From Myxococcaceae bacterium JPH2 (GTDB lineage: Bacteria; Myxococcota; Myxococcia; Myxococcales; Myxococcaceae): a stretch of DNA of 64,000 nt. Under the pieces are notes generated by a model that was given only the letters and a program-made list of their open reading frames with translations, was not told where the DNA came from and made no database searches. The position numbers and the translations under genes were made by a program. Positions 18,450-27,196 of the stretch are shown here, piece by piece (within the stretch, counting starts at the first letter, position 1; every line of letters starts with the position of its first letter). The stretch lies in contig JAEMGR010000041.1 in assembly GCA_016458225.1 (NCBI GenBank), positions 1 to 64,000 on the forward strand, in the 5' to 3' direction.

Positions 18450-18530
18450 TTCAGCATCTTCTCAAAATCGTTTCGCTGCGCTCATGACGGGGTCATCCCT
18501 AACGTAGGCGTCCCCCACCCAGGAGGACGA

Positions 18531-18893
18531 ATGCCCCCGTCAGACCAAGCCCCAAGGAAGCCGATTCCCGTTGAATCTCCATGGACCACCCTGCGCGTCG
18601 ATGACATCGAGCCAGTCGTCGTCGGCCCTGGGTGCATTCGAATCGACCTGCCGAGCCCACCCAACGTGAGGGTCTGGGTCGTGGACATGGCCCCAGGGAG
18701 TCAGTGGCCCATCGTGGACTTCCACGAAGCAGGTGAAGCGGTGTTCGTGGTGAGGGGAGAACTCATCGAAGGGGACCAGCGCCTGGGGCCGGGCTCGTAC
18801 GTGGCCTTTGCTCCCGACAGTCGCCATCGCTCCCGAACCGAGACCGGCGTGCGCCTCTTCGGCATGAACCCTCTGGCCCCGGTGGAGCGATGA
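18531..18893 (+). CDS. Small cupin-domain protein
   Basis: This 120-residue protein is a single cupin barrel. WPIVDFHEAGEAVFVVRGEL is cupin motif 1 in degenerate form, and GPGSYVAFAPDSRHRS is motif 2 with its His. Only some of the usual metal-binding His/Glu residues are present. The start at 18531 directly follows AGGAGG, the best ribosome binding site in the area. The stop overlaps the start of the next gene (ATGA), so the two are translationally coupled. The cupin may bind or isomerise the substrate that the metallohydrolase handles; no substrate is evident. Confidence 0.8.
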   Translation: MPPSDQAPRKPIPVESPWTTLRVDDIEPVVVGPGCIRIDLPSPPNVRVWVVDMAPGSQWPIVDFHEAGEAVFVVRGELIEGDQRLGPGSYVAFAPDSRHRSRTETGVRLFGMNPLAPVER

Positions 18894-19807
18894 GCCAGAA
18901 CGCCCTCCCCTCATCGCCCCACGAGGAACCGTCGAGCGAGCCAGCCGCGCACACGCCAACGCGTCGCCGAGACTTCCTGCGCGCGGCGGTGACGCTCTCC
19001 GCGGGCGCGCTGCTGCTCCCGCCTACGACGGCCCATGCACAGAAGCCCACCGACAGCGCCCCGCTCCGTGCGCAGCGGCTGGCCTGGGCCGGCGTGCGAC
19101 TCCAACTGGGGCAGGACACCCTCTTCCTGGACCCGCTGGTCGATCCCGCCGTCTGGGGACCCGCGCTGAAGGATCCACTCACCGCAATGGAAGCCAGTGG
19201 AGGCAACCGCTTCGTCCTGGTGACGCATCGCCATCCGGACCACTTCGACCGGTTGGCCGTGAGACAAGCGCTGGGAGACTCCGGGACCCTGGTGTGCGCT
19301 CCAGACATGGCCGCCCTGGCTGCCGCAGCGGGATTCCGCGTGCGCACCGCTCCGCTCTACGAGCCCCTCCTGCTCAACGACTTCACCGCGACCGCCGTCC
19401 CGGCCGTGGATGGCTATGGAGACCCTCAGGTGTCGTGGATCGTCTCTGGCGGAGGCCGCCGCATCATCCACTGTGGCGACACGCTGTGGCACGGCTCGTG
19501 GTGGCACATCGGGCGCCAGTTCGGTCCGTTCGATGCGGCCTTCCTGCCCATCAATGGCGCACGCTTCGGCTGGCGCAAACCCGTGAGTGACGTGCATGCC
19601 GTCCTCACGCCTGAACAAGCGGTGGCGGCGGCCGTCGTCCTGGGCGCCCGACTCCTCGTGCCCATTCACTACGGCATCGCTCCCTCCGACGACTACCGCG
19701 AGGTGCCCAACGCGGAGGCCCAGCTCCTGGCCGCCGCGCGGGCGCGCAAGGTCGACGTGGAAGTGGCGCGCCCCGGAGAGTGGCTGACCTGGCGAGCCCG
19801 GACTTGA
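18890..19807 (+). CDS. Tat-exported metallo-beta-lactamase-fold hydrolase (UlaG/lactonase-like)
   Basis: This 305-residue protein carries a twin-arginine signal (TRRRDFLRAAVTLSAGALLL, residues 24-43) followed by an Ala-rich segment ending AHA, so it is exported folded. The mature part has the metal-binding HRHPDH motif (H113, H115, D117, H118), a later HCGDT (Asp ligand) and a C-terminal VPIHYG (His ligand), as in UlaG-like lactonases and NAPE-PLD-like hydrolases. Export is unusual for the UlaG group, which is mostly cytoplasmic. It overlaps the cupin gene by four bases and lies divergent from LysR. The substrate is unknown; an extracytoplasmic lactone or phosphoester is possible. Confidence 0.85.
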   Translation: MSQNALPSSPHEEPSSEPAAHTPTRRRDFLRAAVTLSAGALLLPPTTAHAQKPTDSAPLRAQRLAWAGVRLQLGQDTLFLDPLVDPAVWGPALKDPLTAMEASGGNRFVLVTHRHPDHFDRLAVRQALGDSGTLVCAPDMAALAAAAGFRVRTAPLYEPLLLNDFTATAVPAVDGYGDPQVSWIVSGGGRRIIHCGDTLWHGSWWHIGRQFGPFDAAFLPINGARFGWRKPVSDVHAVLTPEQAVAAAVVLGARLLVPIHYGIAPSDDYREVPNAEAQLLAAARARKVDVEVARPGEWLTWRART

Positions 19808-20011
19808 CGAAGCGCGACACCGAGCATTTCAGCGTTCGCCGGCCCCAGACCGTGGTTTCGCGCCTCGCGGATCCACCCAGCAGCCGAGCCAGGGAGCGCT
19901 GAAGGGCACTGCCTCCCTCCCGAGCGACCCTCCCACGGGCCATTGCAGGAATGCCCTCGGGCGACTGCGCGCGACAGCAAGGGACCTCACCTTCTGTCCG
20001 AGGCACATGCC

Positions 20012-21679
20012 ATGAGCCCGACCACGCCCAATGACCTGTCGCACGTGGTGGAGCAGCTCCGCCACAGGGATGCCTATGACCATCCCGTGGACCGCGTGAA
20101 GGTTCTCCAGACTCACATCTCGTACGTCCTGCTTGCGGGCGACTACGCCTACAAGCTCAAGAAGCCGGTCGACTTCGGCTTCTTGGACTTCCGCACGCTG
20201 GAGCAGCGCAAGCACTTCTGCCTGAGCGAGGTGGCGCTGAACTCCCGCCTCTCGCCCGAGATGTACCTCGGCGTGGAGCCCATCGTTCGCAGGGGCTCGC
20301 GGCTCCATCTGGGCGGAGAAGGCGAAGTGGTCGAGTACGCGGTGAAGATGCAGCGTCTGCCCTCGGAGCAGATGCTGGACGCGCGAATCGCCGCGGGGCG
20401 CGTGTCCACCGCGGACATCGAGCGACTCGCTCGGATGATGGAGCGCTTCCACCGCGCGGCCCCGAGCGGCCCCAGCGTGTCGCGCTTCGGAGTTCCCGCC
20501 GAGATTGCGCGCGACTGGGCGGAGAACTTCGACCAGTCCCGGCCCTTCATCGGGACGACGCACTCGGCCGCCCAGCATCGGCTGTGCCTCGAGTTCGTCC
20601 GCTCATCCCTGGTGCGCCTCCACAGCCTGTTCCTGGCGCGCATGCGGCAGCATCGGATTCGCGAGGGGCACGGGGATCTCCGCACGTCGGCGGTGTGCTT
20701 CGACGCGATGTGCCCCGATGGCATCTGTGTCTTCGACTGCATCGAGTTCAATCGCCGCTTCCGCTGCTGCGACGTGGCCTCGGAGATTGCCTTTCTCGCC
20801 ATGGACCTGGAGCTGCACGAGCGCCCGGACCTGTCGGACGCGTTCGTGGACACCTATGTCGAGGCGAGCGGAGACCCAGGCGTGCGACGGCTCCTCCCCT
20901 TCTATGGCTGCTATCGCGCGTATGTGCGCGGCAAGGTGGACGGCTTCCGGCTCGACCAGTCCGAGTCCAGCCCACACGAGCGCGCCGAAGCCCTGCTCCA
21001 GTCTCGCAAGGCCTTCGAGCTGGCCTGTGGCTACGCGGACGAGGACCGGCCACCGCTGCTCGTCCTCATGAGCGGCCTGTCCGCCACGGGCAAGACGACC
21101 GTGGCACAAGCCCTCGCACGCCTGCGTGTCTTCGACGTGCTGTCATCGGACCGGATCCGCCGAGAACTCGCGGGCCTGACCTCCAATGCACGACACGTGA
21201 CCGCCTATGGAGCGGGGCTCTACTCGAAGGAGCGTCGGCAGCGCGTGTACCAAGAGCTGCACCGCCGCGCCGCGGAGGCGCTCGCCGACGGGCGCTCGGT
21301 CATCCTCGATGCCACCCATGGAGAGCGGGCCCAGCGCGAGGAAGCGGCCTCACTCGCCCGCGAGCACGGGGCGTACTTCTTCGTCATCGAGTGTCGTGCG
21401 GACGAGTCCGCCGTGCGCCAGCGCATGGATGCCCGGGAGCGCGTCCACTCCGTCTCGGATGCACGCTTCGACACCTACCTCCAGCAACTCAGCCACTTCG
21501 AACCACTCGACGAACTGGATGACTGGAGCCACATCATCGTGGACACCTCGGCCTCGCTGGACGTGAGCACCGCGCGAGCGCTCCATGCGCTGGATGAGCG
21601 CCTGACTCCACGGGGCCTCGCGCCCGGGCCTCGCATCGACACGGCGCGACGACGCGAGGCCCTGGGCCTGCGAGGCTGA
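20012..21679 (+). CDS. Fusion of aminoglycoside-phosphotransferase-like domain and P-loop kinase
   Basis: This 555-residue protein has an N-terminal kinase-fold half with HGDLRTSAVCF (catalytic loop, HxDL...) and FDCIEFN (metal-binding segment), as in APH/choline-kinase-like proteins. The C-terminal half is a P-loop kinase with SGLSATGKTT at residues 354-363 and a late DATHGERAQR segment, resembling gluconokinase and zeta-toxin-like small-molecule kinases. The two-domain form is a known bacterial family of unknown substrate (COG2187 joined to COG0645). The start at 20012 was chosen for family length; the upstream GAGG is weak. It is convergent with the alcohol dehydrogenase gene, only two bases apart. 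Confidence 0.85.
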   Translation: MSPTTPNDLSHVVEQLRHRDAYDHPVDRVKVLQTHISYVLLAGDYAYKLKKPVDFGFLDFRTLEQRKHFCLSEVALNSRLSPEMYLGVEPIVRRGSRLHLGGEGEVVEYAVKMQRLPSEQMLDARIAAGRVSTADIERLARMMERFHRAAPSGPSVSRFGVPAEIARDWAENFDQSRPFIGTTHSAAQHRLCLEFVRSSLVRLHSLFLARMRQHRIREGHGDLRTSAVCFDAMCPDGICVFDCIEFNRRFRCCDVASEIAFLAMDLELHERPDLSDAFVDTYVEASGDPGVRRLLPFYGCYRAYVRGKVDGFRLDQSESSPHERAEALLQSRKAFELACGYADEDRPPLLVLMSGLSATGKTTVAQALARLRVFDVLSSDRIRRELAGLTSNARHVTAYGAGLYSKERRQRVYQELHRRAAEALADGRSVILDATHGERAQREEAASLAREHGAYFFVIECRADESAVRQRMDARERVHSVSDARFDTYLQQLSHFEPLDELDDWSHIIVDTSASLDVSTARALHALDERLTPRGLAPGPRIDTARRREALGLRG

Positions 21680-21681
21680 CG

Positions 21682-22737
21682 TCAGGGTTGGATGGCGACC
21701 TTGAATACACCGTCCCGGCGCTCTCCGAAGAGGGCATAGGCCTCCTGGATGTCCGCGAGCCGGAAGCGATGGGTGATGAGCGGAGACAGGTCCACGCGCT
21801 TGCTGCGAACCACGTCCATGAGCCGCCGCATGCGCTCCTTGCCGCCCGGACAGAGCGTGGTGACGATGCGGTAGTCCCCGAGCCCAGCGGCGAACGCGTC
21901 ATACGGAATCTGCAGCTTCCCCGAGTACACGCCCAAGCTGGACACCGTTCCACCGGGCCGGAGGCACCGCAGGCAGCTCTCGAAGGTCTGCGGCGTCCCG
22001 AGCGCTTCAATGGCGACATCCACGCCGCCACCGGTGAGTCGCCGCACCTCGGCCACGACGTCCTGCTGGCGGTAGTCGAGCACCACATCCACGCCCATCC
22101 GCTTGGCCATCTTCAGGCGCGACTCATCGCCATCGACCCCAATGACCAGCGTCGCGCCCATCAGCCGCGCGCCAATGGCAGCGCACAAGCCAATGGGCCC
22201 TTGCGCGAACACCACCACCGAGTCACCGATTCGCACCCCGGCCGACTCCGCGCCACTGAAGCCCGTGGAGGCAATGTCCGACAGGAGCACCACCTGCTCG
22301 TCCGTCAGCGCATCCGGGATGGGTGCGAGGTTCGCTTGGGCCGAGGGAACGAGGATGGACTCGGCCTGCGCACCGTTGAGGGTGTTGCCCAGGCGCCAGC
22401 CGCCCGCCTGCTCCCACCCACCCCCATGTCCACACTGCGCCGCCTGCCCAGACAGACACGCCCGACACTGGCCGCACGGCGTGATGGCGCCCACCAGCAC
22501 GCGGTCCCCCACCTGGTAGCCCGTCACCCCCGGCCCCAGCTCCTGGATGACACCCACGGGCTCGTGCCCGATGACGAGCCCCGGCTTCACGGGGAACTCG
22601 CCCCGAACGATGTGCAAGTCCGTGCCGCACACCGTGGTGAGCGTCATCCGGATGACCGCCTCACCCGGTCCGGCACGGGGCGTCTTCACCTCTTCGATGC
22701 CGAAGCGGTTCACGCCGTGAAAGACATTGGCTCGCAT
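21682..22737 (-). CDS. Zinc-dependent NAD(P)-linked alcohol dehydrogenase
   Basis: This 351-residue medium-chain dehydrogenase has the catalytic-zinc segments CGTDLH and GHEPVG. The structural-zinc set is C-x2-C-x2-C-x7-C (PCGQCRACLSGQAAQC). The nucleotide-binding turn is GPIGLCAAIGARLMGA. Overall pattern, including the GGWxLGN loop and the C-terminal PLITHRF, resembles secondary-alcohol (isopropanol-type) dehydrogenases and formaldehyde dehydrogenase-like proteins; the true substrate is open. The start at 22737 was chosen because GGGAGG lies six bases before it; longer frames upstream have no family sequence. It is divergent from the GH88-like gene across 283 bases in which I see no further gene. 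Confidence 0.92.
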   Translation of the reverse strand: MRANVFHGVNRFGIEEVKTPRAGPGEAVIRMTLTTVCGTDLHIVRGEFPVKPGLVIGHEPVGVIQELGPGVTGYQVGDRVLVGAITPCGQCRACLSGQAAQCGHGGGWEQAGGWRLGNTLNGAQAESILVPSAQANLAPIPDALTDEQVVLLSDIASTGFSGAESAGVRIGDSVVVFAQGPIGLCAAIGARLMGATLVIGVDGDESRLKMAKRMGVDVVLDYRQQDVVAEVRRLTGGGVDVAIEALGTPQTFESCLRCLRPGGTVSSLGVYSGKLQIPYDAFAAGLGDYRIVTTLCPGGKERMRRLMDVVRSKRVDLSPLITHRFRLADIQEAYALFGERRDGVFKVAIQP

Positions 22738-23020
22738 GCGCTTCCTCCCTTGGGACATCCAATGGATGAAGTGTCTGCACGATGCCAACGGACGAGGCGC
22801 CCGGGGGCACACGGCCCCAGGCGCCCGCGCCCCCGTCCGCCGCGCGCGCCAGCAAGCGCCCAATCCGATGCTGAACGGCCAGCAGGACTGCCTCGACGGC
22901 CTCGTTCGCGCCGCGCGTCACTGACACCGATCGTGCTCCACCGGATACGTCATGCACCTCCAGGCCCGGCTGCTTCTCTCCTGGGTCGAAAACACTCTCC
23001 CTCCTCAAAAGGGGGTGGAA

Positions 23021-25354
23021 ATGGCTCTTCGTGCGAGGACTTGGACATATCTCTTGGGGCTCGGCTGCATGCTCCTGGCTGGCGCAGCCCAGGCCATGGA
23101 CGAGGCGACAGCGAATCGAGTCCTGCAGTTCGCCCAGCAGCAGGCGACCAAGACAGATGCGCTGGTCCCGGCGGGCCGCTATCCCCAGAGCACCACGAAC
23201 GGCGGGTGGACCACCATCGACGCCGCCTCCCAAATTGACTGGACCCAGGGCTTCTTCCCTGGCGAGCTCTGGTACCTCTTCGAGGGCTCGGGCGTCGCCA
23301 CCTTCAAGTCCCTGGCGACCACCCGCACGAACCCGCTGAAGGTCCAGCAGACCAACTCGACGACGCACGACACGGGCTTCAAGCTCATCACCAGCTTCGG
23401 CAACGCGTACCGCTTCACGGGGGACGAGGCCCAGCGGCAGGTGCTGCTCACGGGCGCGGCTTCGCTCGCCAAGCGATACAACGCCAATCTCGGCTACGTC
23501 GTGTGCTGCGATTGGAACCGGCCCAAGTGGCTCGCGCCGCTCTTCGTGGACACGATGATGGACATCGAGCTGCTCCTCTGGGGCGCCGCGCATGGTGGAC
23601 AAGCCACCTGGCGGGACATGGCGGTCAACCACGCCCTCAAGACGCTCAATGTGCTCGTGCGCGCGGATGGCAGCTCCTTCCACATGGCGGACTTCGATCC
23701 GACCACGGGCGTCATGCGCCTGCGCGGCACCTTCCAGGGGGCCTCGGACAACTCCACCTGGGCTCGCGGCCAGACCTGGCTCATGTATGGCTACACCATG
23801 GTGTACCGGTACACGCGCGACCCGCGCATGCTGGCCGCGGCCCAGAAGACCACGGATTGGTATTTGAGCCACCTGCCCGCGGACAAGATCCCACTCTGGG
23901 ATTTCAATGCTCCGGCGAACCAGCAGTTCAAGGACACCTCCGCGGCAGCCATCGCGGCCTCGGCGCTGTTGGAACTGGGCGGCTACGTGTCGGACACGGC
24001 CACCCGGCAACGCTACGGTGACGCGGCCCTCCGCATTCTCGATGCCCTCAGCGCGGCCCCCTACCTCGCCAGTGGGACGAGCAAGGCCAGCGTCCTCCAG
24101 CACGCCGTGGGCAACCTGCCCGCGGGCAAGGAGATCGATGTCGGCCTCATCTACGGGGACTACTACTTCGTCGAGGCCCTCCAGCGATTCCTGCAATGGG
24201 TGCGCATCCAGGCGGGCTTCGGCGCGCGGACCAGCTTCCCTGCGGGGGTGCATGCGCTCGGGACCAACAACACGGGCGTCGTCACGGTGAAGTTCGACGT
24301 GACGCCGCTGCGCTACCCCATGGATGGCGTCATCGGCTTCGCCGATACCTCCACGACCGTCACCGCCTTCTCCAGCCTCGCCATGGCCATCCGAATGAAC
24401 ACGGATGGCCGCTTCGACGTGCGCAATGGAGGCAGCTACGCCGCGCTCACCGCGGTGCCCTACGCGTTCAACACCACGTACCACGTGCGAATGGTGACGG
24501 ACCTCAACGCCAAACGCTACAGCGTATGGGTAAGCCCTCCGGGCGGCGCCGAGATCCAGCTCGCGAACAACTATGCCTTCCGCACGGACGCGCCTCCCAC
24601 GGATGATGTCGGCCAGGCGGTGCTCAACAGCACCACCGCCGACGACGCGTACTCGGTGACCAATCCCGTGGTGTCGGGCGCTCCTTCGACGGTCTGGCCT
24701 TCGCGGGTCGACTTCTCGGCGGCGGTGCACGACCTGGGAACCAACAACACCGGCACGGTTACGGCCGAGTTCGACGTGAAGCCCGCCCTGAGCCCGATGG
24801 ATGGCGTCATCGGCTATGCCGACACGTCCACCCCCATCACCGGGTTCTCCAGCTCGGCCATGCTCATTCGCATGAGCACGGACGGCCGCTTCGACGTGCG
24901 CAACGGCGGGGGCTACACCGCGCTCACCACGGTGCCCTACACGGCCAACACGACGTACCACGTGCGCATGGTGACGGACCTCAACGCCAAACGGTACAGC
25001 GTGTGGGTGCGGCCCCCAGGCGGTTCGGAAATCCAGATCGCGAGCAACTATGCCTTCCGTTCGGACGCCCCCCTCACCAATGACCTGGGAAAGGTGACGC
25101 TCAATGGCACCACGGGGAATGACACGTACACGGTGACGAACCACATCGTGAGGCTCGGGGCCACCGTGATGCCTCCGCCCGAAGCCGCGGCCCTCGAAGG
25201 GGACAGTCCACTCGATGCCTCACTGCGGACCGAGGAGGGCTGCGCCGCGGCCCCGGGTCCCGGTGCGCTGGCCCTCTGCGGCGTCGTGCTGTGGTTGATG
25301 CGTCAGGGCAGGCGCTCGCGCAGGGCAGCCTCACCCGGTCCGACAGAGGGGTAA
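23021..25354 (+). CDS. Surface-anchored GH88-like unsaturated glucuronyl hydrolase with two repeated C-terminal domains
   Basis: The protein has 777 residues. A signal peptide ends at AAQA. The catalytic part (about residues 25-395) is an (alpha/alpha)6 barrel with GH88 hallmarks: HDTGFKL, DTMMDIELLLW (candidate catalytic Asp), WARGQTWLMYGYT and DVGLIYGDYYF. The family removes unsaturated uronic acids left by polysaccharide lyases. Two copies of a domain of about 150 residues follow (from HALGTNNTG and from HDLGTNNTG); each contains DGRFDVRNGG and TYHVRMVTDLNAKRYSVWV, probably a jelly-roll carbohydrate-binding fold. The C terminus has a Gly-Cys, a short hydrophobic helix and GRRSRR, a MYXO-CTERM-like sorting tail, so the enzyme is probably held on the cell surface. 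It starts after a GGGGGTGG ribosome binding site. Confidence 0.85.
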   Translation: MALRARTWTYLLGLGCMLLAGAAQAMDEATANRVLQFAQQQATKTDALVPAGRYPQSTTNGGWTTIDAASQIDWTQGFFPGELWYLFEGSGVATFKSLATTRTNPLKVQQTNSTTHDTGFKLITSFGNAYRFTGDEAQRQVLLTGAASLAKRYNANLGYVVCCDWNRPKWLAPLFVDTMMDIELLLWGAAHGGQATWRDMAVNHALKTLNVLVRADGSSFHMADFDPTTGVMRLRGTFQGASDNSTWARGQTWLMYGYTMVYRYTRDPRMLAAAQKTTDWYLSHLPADKIPLWDFNAPANQQFKDTSAAAIAASALLELGGYVSDTATRQRYGDAALRILDALSAAPYLASGTSKASVLQHAVGNLPAGKEIDVGLIYGDYYFVEALQRFLQWVRIQAGFGARTSFPAGVHALGTNNTGVVTVKFDVTPLRYPMDGVIGFADTSTTVTAFSSLAMAIRMNTDGRFDVRNGGSYAALTAVPYAFNTTYHVRMVTDLNAKRYSVWVSPPGGAEIQLANNYAFRTDAPPTDDVGQAVLNSTTADDAYSVTNPVVSGAPSTVWPSRVDFSAAVHDLGTNNTGTVTAEFDVKPALSPMDGVIGYADTSTPITGFSSSAMLIRMSTDGRFDVRNGGGYTALTTVPYTANTTYHVRMVTDLNAKRYSVWVRPPGGSEIQIASNYAFRSDAPLTNDLGKVTLNGTTGNDTYTVTNHIVRLGATVMPPPEAAALEGDSPLDASLRTEEGCAAAPGPGALALCGVVLWLMRQGRRSRRAASPGPTEG

Positions 25355-25417
25355 CCCGATCTCGAGACCGCCGTTGCGTTCAAGCGTTCCATTTGAGCGC
25401 AGCCTATTCAGGGAGGC

Positions 25418-25951
25418 ATGAACCCTCATCCTCCCATTGAGTCCGCTGTTGAGCCCGTCGCGCCCACGCCCCTCCTGACCCTCATGACGCACACCGCGTG
25501 GGCGAACCGGCAGCTCTTTGCCACCCTTCGCGCGGTCGAGTCCTGGGAGTCCCAGAAGGGCGCGGACTTGATCCTGCGGGTCCTCGATCACATCCATGTC
25601 GTCCGGCGCGTCTTTCAAGCTCACTTGCTGGGCGAGGCGCACGGCTTCCAGTCTCCCCAGCGGGCGCTCATTCCCTCACTCCAGGAACTCGACCTCGAAT
25701 TCGAGACCATCGACCGCTGGTATGTGGAGACCACGGCGTTGCTCCGCCCAGAGGAACTCGCACGACCTCGCGAGGTGCGCTTCACCGACGGGAAGCTCGT
25801 GACGATGACCGCGGCCACGATGCTCCTCCACGTGGTCACCCATACCATCCATCATCGAGGCAACGTGGACGCCATCCTGTATCAAGCGGGACTGCCACGT
25901 CGGAGGGATGGCGTCCCCGAGTTCCTCGTCAGCCAAGCGTCCGCCACGTGA
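25418..25951 (+). CDS. DinB-family protein
   Basis: This 177-residue four-helix-bundle protein has three His-containing positions expected for the metal site of DinB/YfiT-like proteins: DHIHVV in helix 2 and HTIHHRG in the third and fourth helices. The N-terminal MTHTAWANRQL is the usual family opening (TxWAN). The family includes thiol transferases and stress-induced metal-dependent enzymes; the reaction here is unknown. The first ATG has GGGAGG only one base before it, which is unusually close, but the next ATG (25484) would cut into the first helix. Its last 23 bases overlap the convergent AraC gene. Confidence 0.85.
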   Translation: MNPHPPIESAVEPVAPTPLLTLMTHTAWANRQLFATLRAVESWESQKGADLILRVLDHIHVVRRVFQAHLLGEAHGFQSPQRALIPSLQELDLEFETIDRWYVETTALLRPEELARPREVRFTDGKLVTMTAATMLLHVVTHTIHHRGNVDAILYQAGLPRRRDGVPEFLVSQASAT

Positions 25952-26699
25952 CCGAGGTGAGCCCTTGCGTCGGCGTCATGCCGAACTGCTCCCGGAAGAC
26001 GCGACTCAGGTGAGCGCTGTCCGCGAACCCGGCGGAGATCGCGGCAGCGCTCAGGCTCTCTCCGGCCTCCACGGCGGCGATGGCGCGGCGCAAGCGCTTC
26101 CACCGCAGATACGCGCGCATCGGGAGTCCAAAGTCACGCGCGAAGGCATGACGCATCTGCCGGGGAGACAGCCCGGCCTCGCGTGAAAGGCTTGCGAGGT
26201 CGACGGGGTCGGCGCGGTCGAGGTACTCGCACATCTTGCGTGCCGCCGGGTGACGCGGCCTCGGCGGCAGTCGCAATTCGACGGAGGCGAGGATCGCGGC
26301 GATGAGTGTGCGTGCCTGCTCCGGCGTCGGATTGCGAGGGATTGTCACCTCGAGCGTCTCACGCCTCCAGGTCTCGCACCGAGGCTCGGCGGAGCGAGCG
26401 AGCGCGCGGCTCACCCAGTCGTCTCCGTCGAGAAACAGCATGGCGGCATGAGAGCACGCGCCGTGTCCATGAGACAGGCGCGGAGGAATGACGGCCGTGC
26501 ACGCATGAATGCGACCGTTGGCACCATCCTCGATGTCGAGCCCCGCTGGCGCGACGATGATCTGCGCCGCATGGTGCGCGTGCCGCTTCGTGGCCACCAG
26601 CGGCCCCACGTAGAGCATCGGCGCCCCAGACGCGAACAAGGTACCGTCCAACCGTGCCAGCGTGTTCAAAGGACCTCCTCGGCTCACGTTGATAATCAC
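25929..26699 (-). CDS. AraC-family transcriptional regulator
   Basis: The protein has 256 residues. The C-terminal 100 contain both helix-turn-helix motifs of the family: DLASLSREAGLSPRQMRHAF, then LSAAAISAGFADSAHLSRVF and FGMTPTQ. The N-terminal part has a degenerate cupin sensor look (HHAAQIIVAPAG). GTG at 26699 is the likely start, with GGAAGGGG shortly upstream. The 3' end overlaps the convergent DinB gene by 23 bases. The target is not evident. Confidence 0.88.
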   Translation of the reverse strand: MIINVSRGGPLNTLARLDGTLFASGAPMLYVGPLVATKRHAHHAAQIIVAPAGLDIEDGANGRIHACTAVIPPRLSHGHGACSHAAMLFLDGDDWVSRALARSAEPRCETWRRETLEVTIPRNPTPEQARTLIAAILASVELRLPPRPRHPAARKMCEYLDRADPVDLASLSREAGLSPRQMRHAFARDFGLPMRAYLRWKRLRRAIAAVEAGESLSAAAISAGFADSAHLSRVFREQFGMTPTQGLTSVTWRTLG

Positions 26700-26788
26700 C
26701 GCCCCTTCCGCGGACCACCCTAAACCCGTTCTCGCCCTATCCCTTGATGTCCTGAGTTCCTCATGACAATCTATCCAGAGGAGGGCTC

Positions 26789-27046
26789 ATGAAGCCACTG
26801 GCCAGTGCGTTGTCTGTTCTTGCATTCACGCTGCTTCTGGTGAAGGGGTTCAGTTCAAGTGCCGTGATATCAACGGCCGAGGCGGCGGCACCACCGGTCG
26901 GCCAGACGGTGCTTGCAACCGCGAAGACTGCAACCAAAACGGTAACGCAGACAGCAGCGCCAAAAACAACGCAAACCGCGATAACGAAGAAAGTAACGCA
27001 AACAAAAACAGTCACGAAGACTGGATCCGCGCCCAAGGATGAGTGA
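26789..27046 (+). CDS. Small exported Thr/Lys-rich peptide, unknown function
   Basis: This 85-residue protein has a clear signal peptide (Lys near the start, hydrophobic LAFTLLLVKGF, cleavage probably after AEA). The mature chain of about 50 residues is almost only Thr, Lys, Gln, Val and Ala in a loose repeat (TKTVTQT, TQTAIT, TQTKTVTKT) and ends PKDE. GAGGAGG 6-7 bases before the ATG supports expression. Codons such as aaa, aca and gta make it much more A-rich than its surroundings. No homologue is recognised. Basic, Thr-rich exported peptides of this kind may bind polyanions or serve as surface spacers, but that is only a guess. Confidence 0.7.
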   Translation: MKPLASALSVLAFTLLLVKGFSSSAVISTAEAAAPPVGQTVLATAKTATKTVTQTAAPKTTQTAITKKVTQTKTVTKTGSAPKDE

Positions 27047-27065
27047 GACACCTCGCTGGGGATGA

Positions 27066-27083
27066 CCTCTCTCGCAAGAGAGG
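27066..27083 (+). terminator. Hairpin downstream of the small peptide gene
   Basis: A perfect 7-bp stem CCTCTCT / AGAGAGG with a CGCA loop starts 19 bases after the stop codon. No T tract. Confidence 0.4.
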
Positions 27084-27129
27084 GCGCCCTCAAGGGCAGG
27101 TTCCACAGGCGCACCTTCTGGAGCGTGTC

Positions 27130-27178
27130 GTCTGGTGGCAAGAAATAGAGAGTACCGGGGGGACTCTTTTTGCCAGAC
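27130..27178. repeat. Long imperfect hairpin with T tract, possible terminator or mobile-element end
   Basis: Paired segments are GTCT/AGAC, GGCAA/TTGCC and AGAGT/ACTCT around an ACCGGGGGG loop, with TTTTT on the + strand inside the 3' arm. The element lies just after the end of the GT39 gene (minus strand) in a low-G+C patch. It could terminate transcription, or be the palindromic end of a lost insertion sequence. Confidence 0.4.
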
Positions 27179-27196
27179 AGCCAATGCTCCAGGGAC

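Noticed and set aside
21688-23238. Long + strand frame across the alcohol dehydrogenase
   Set aside because: No domain is recognisable, while the minus-strand frame encodes a full dehydrogenase with zinc motifs and a good ribosome binding site.
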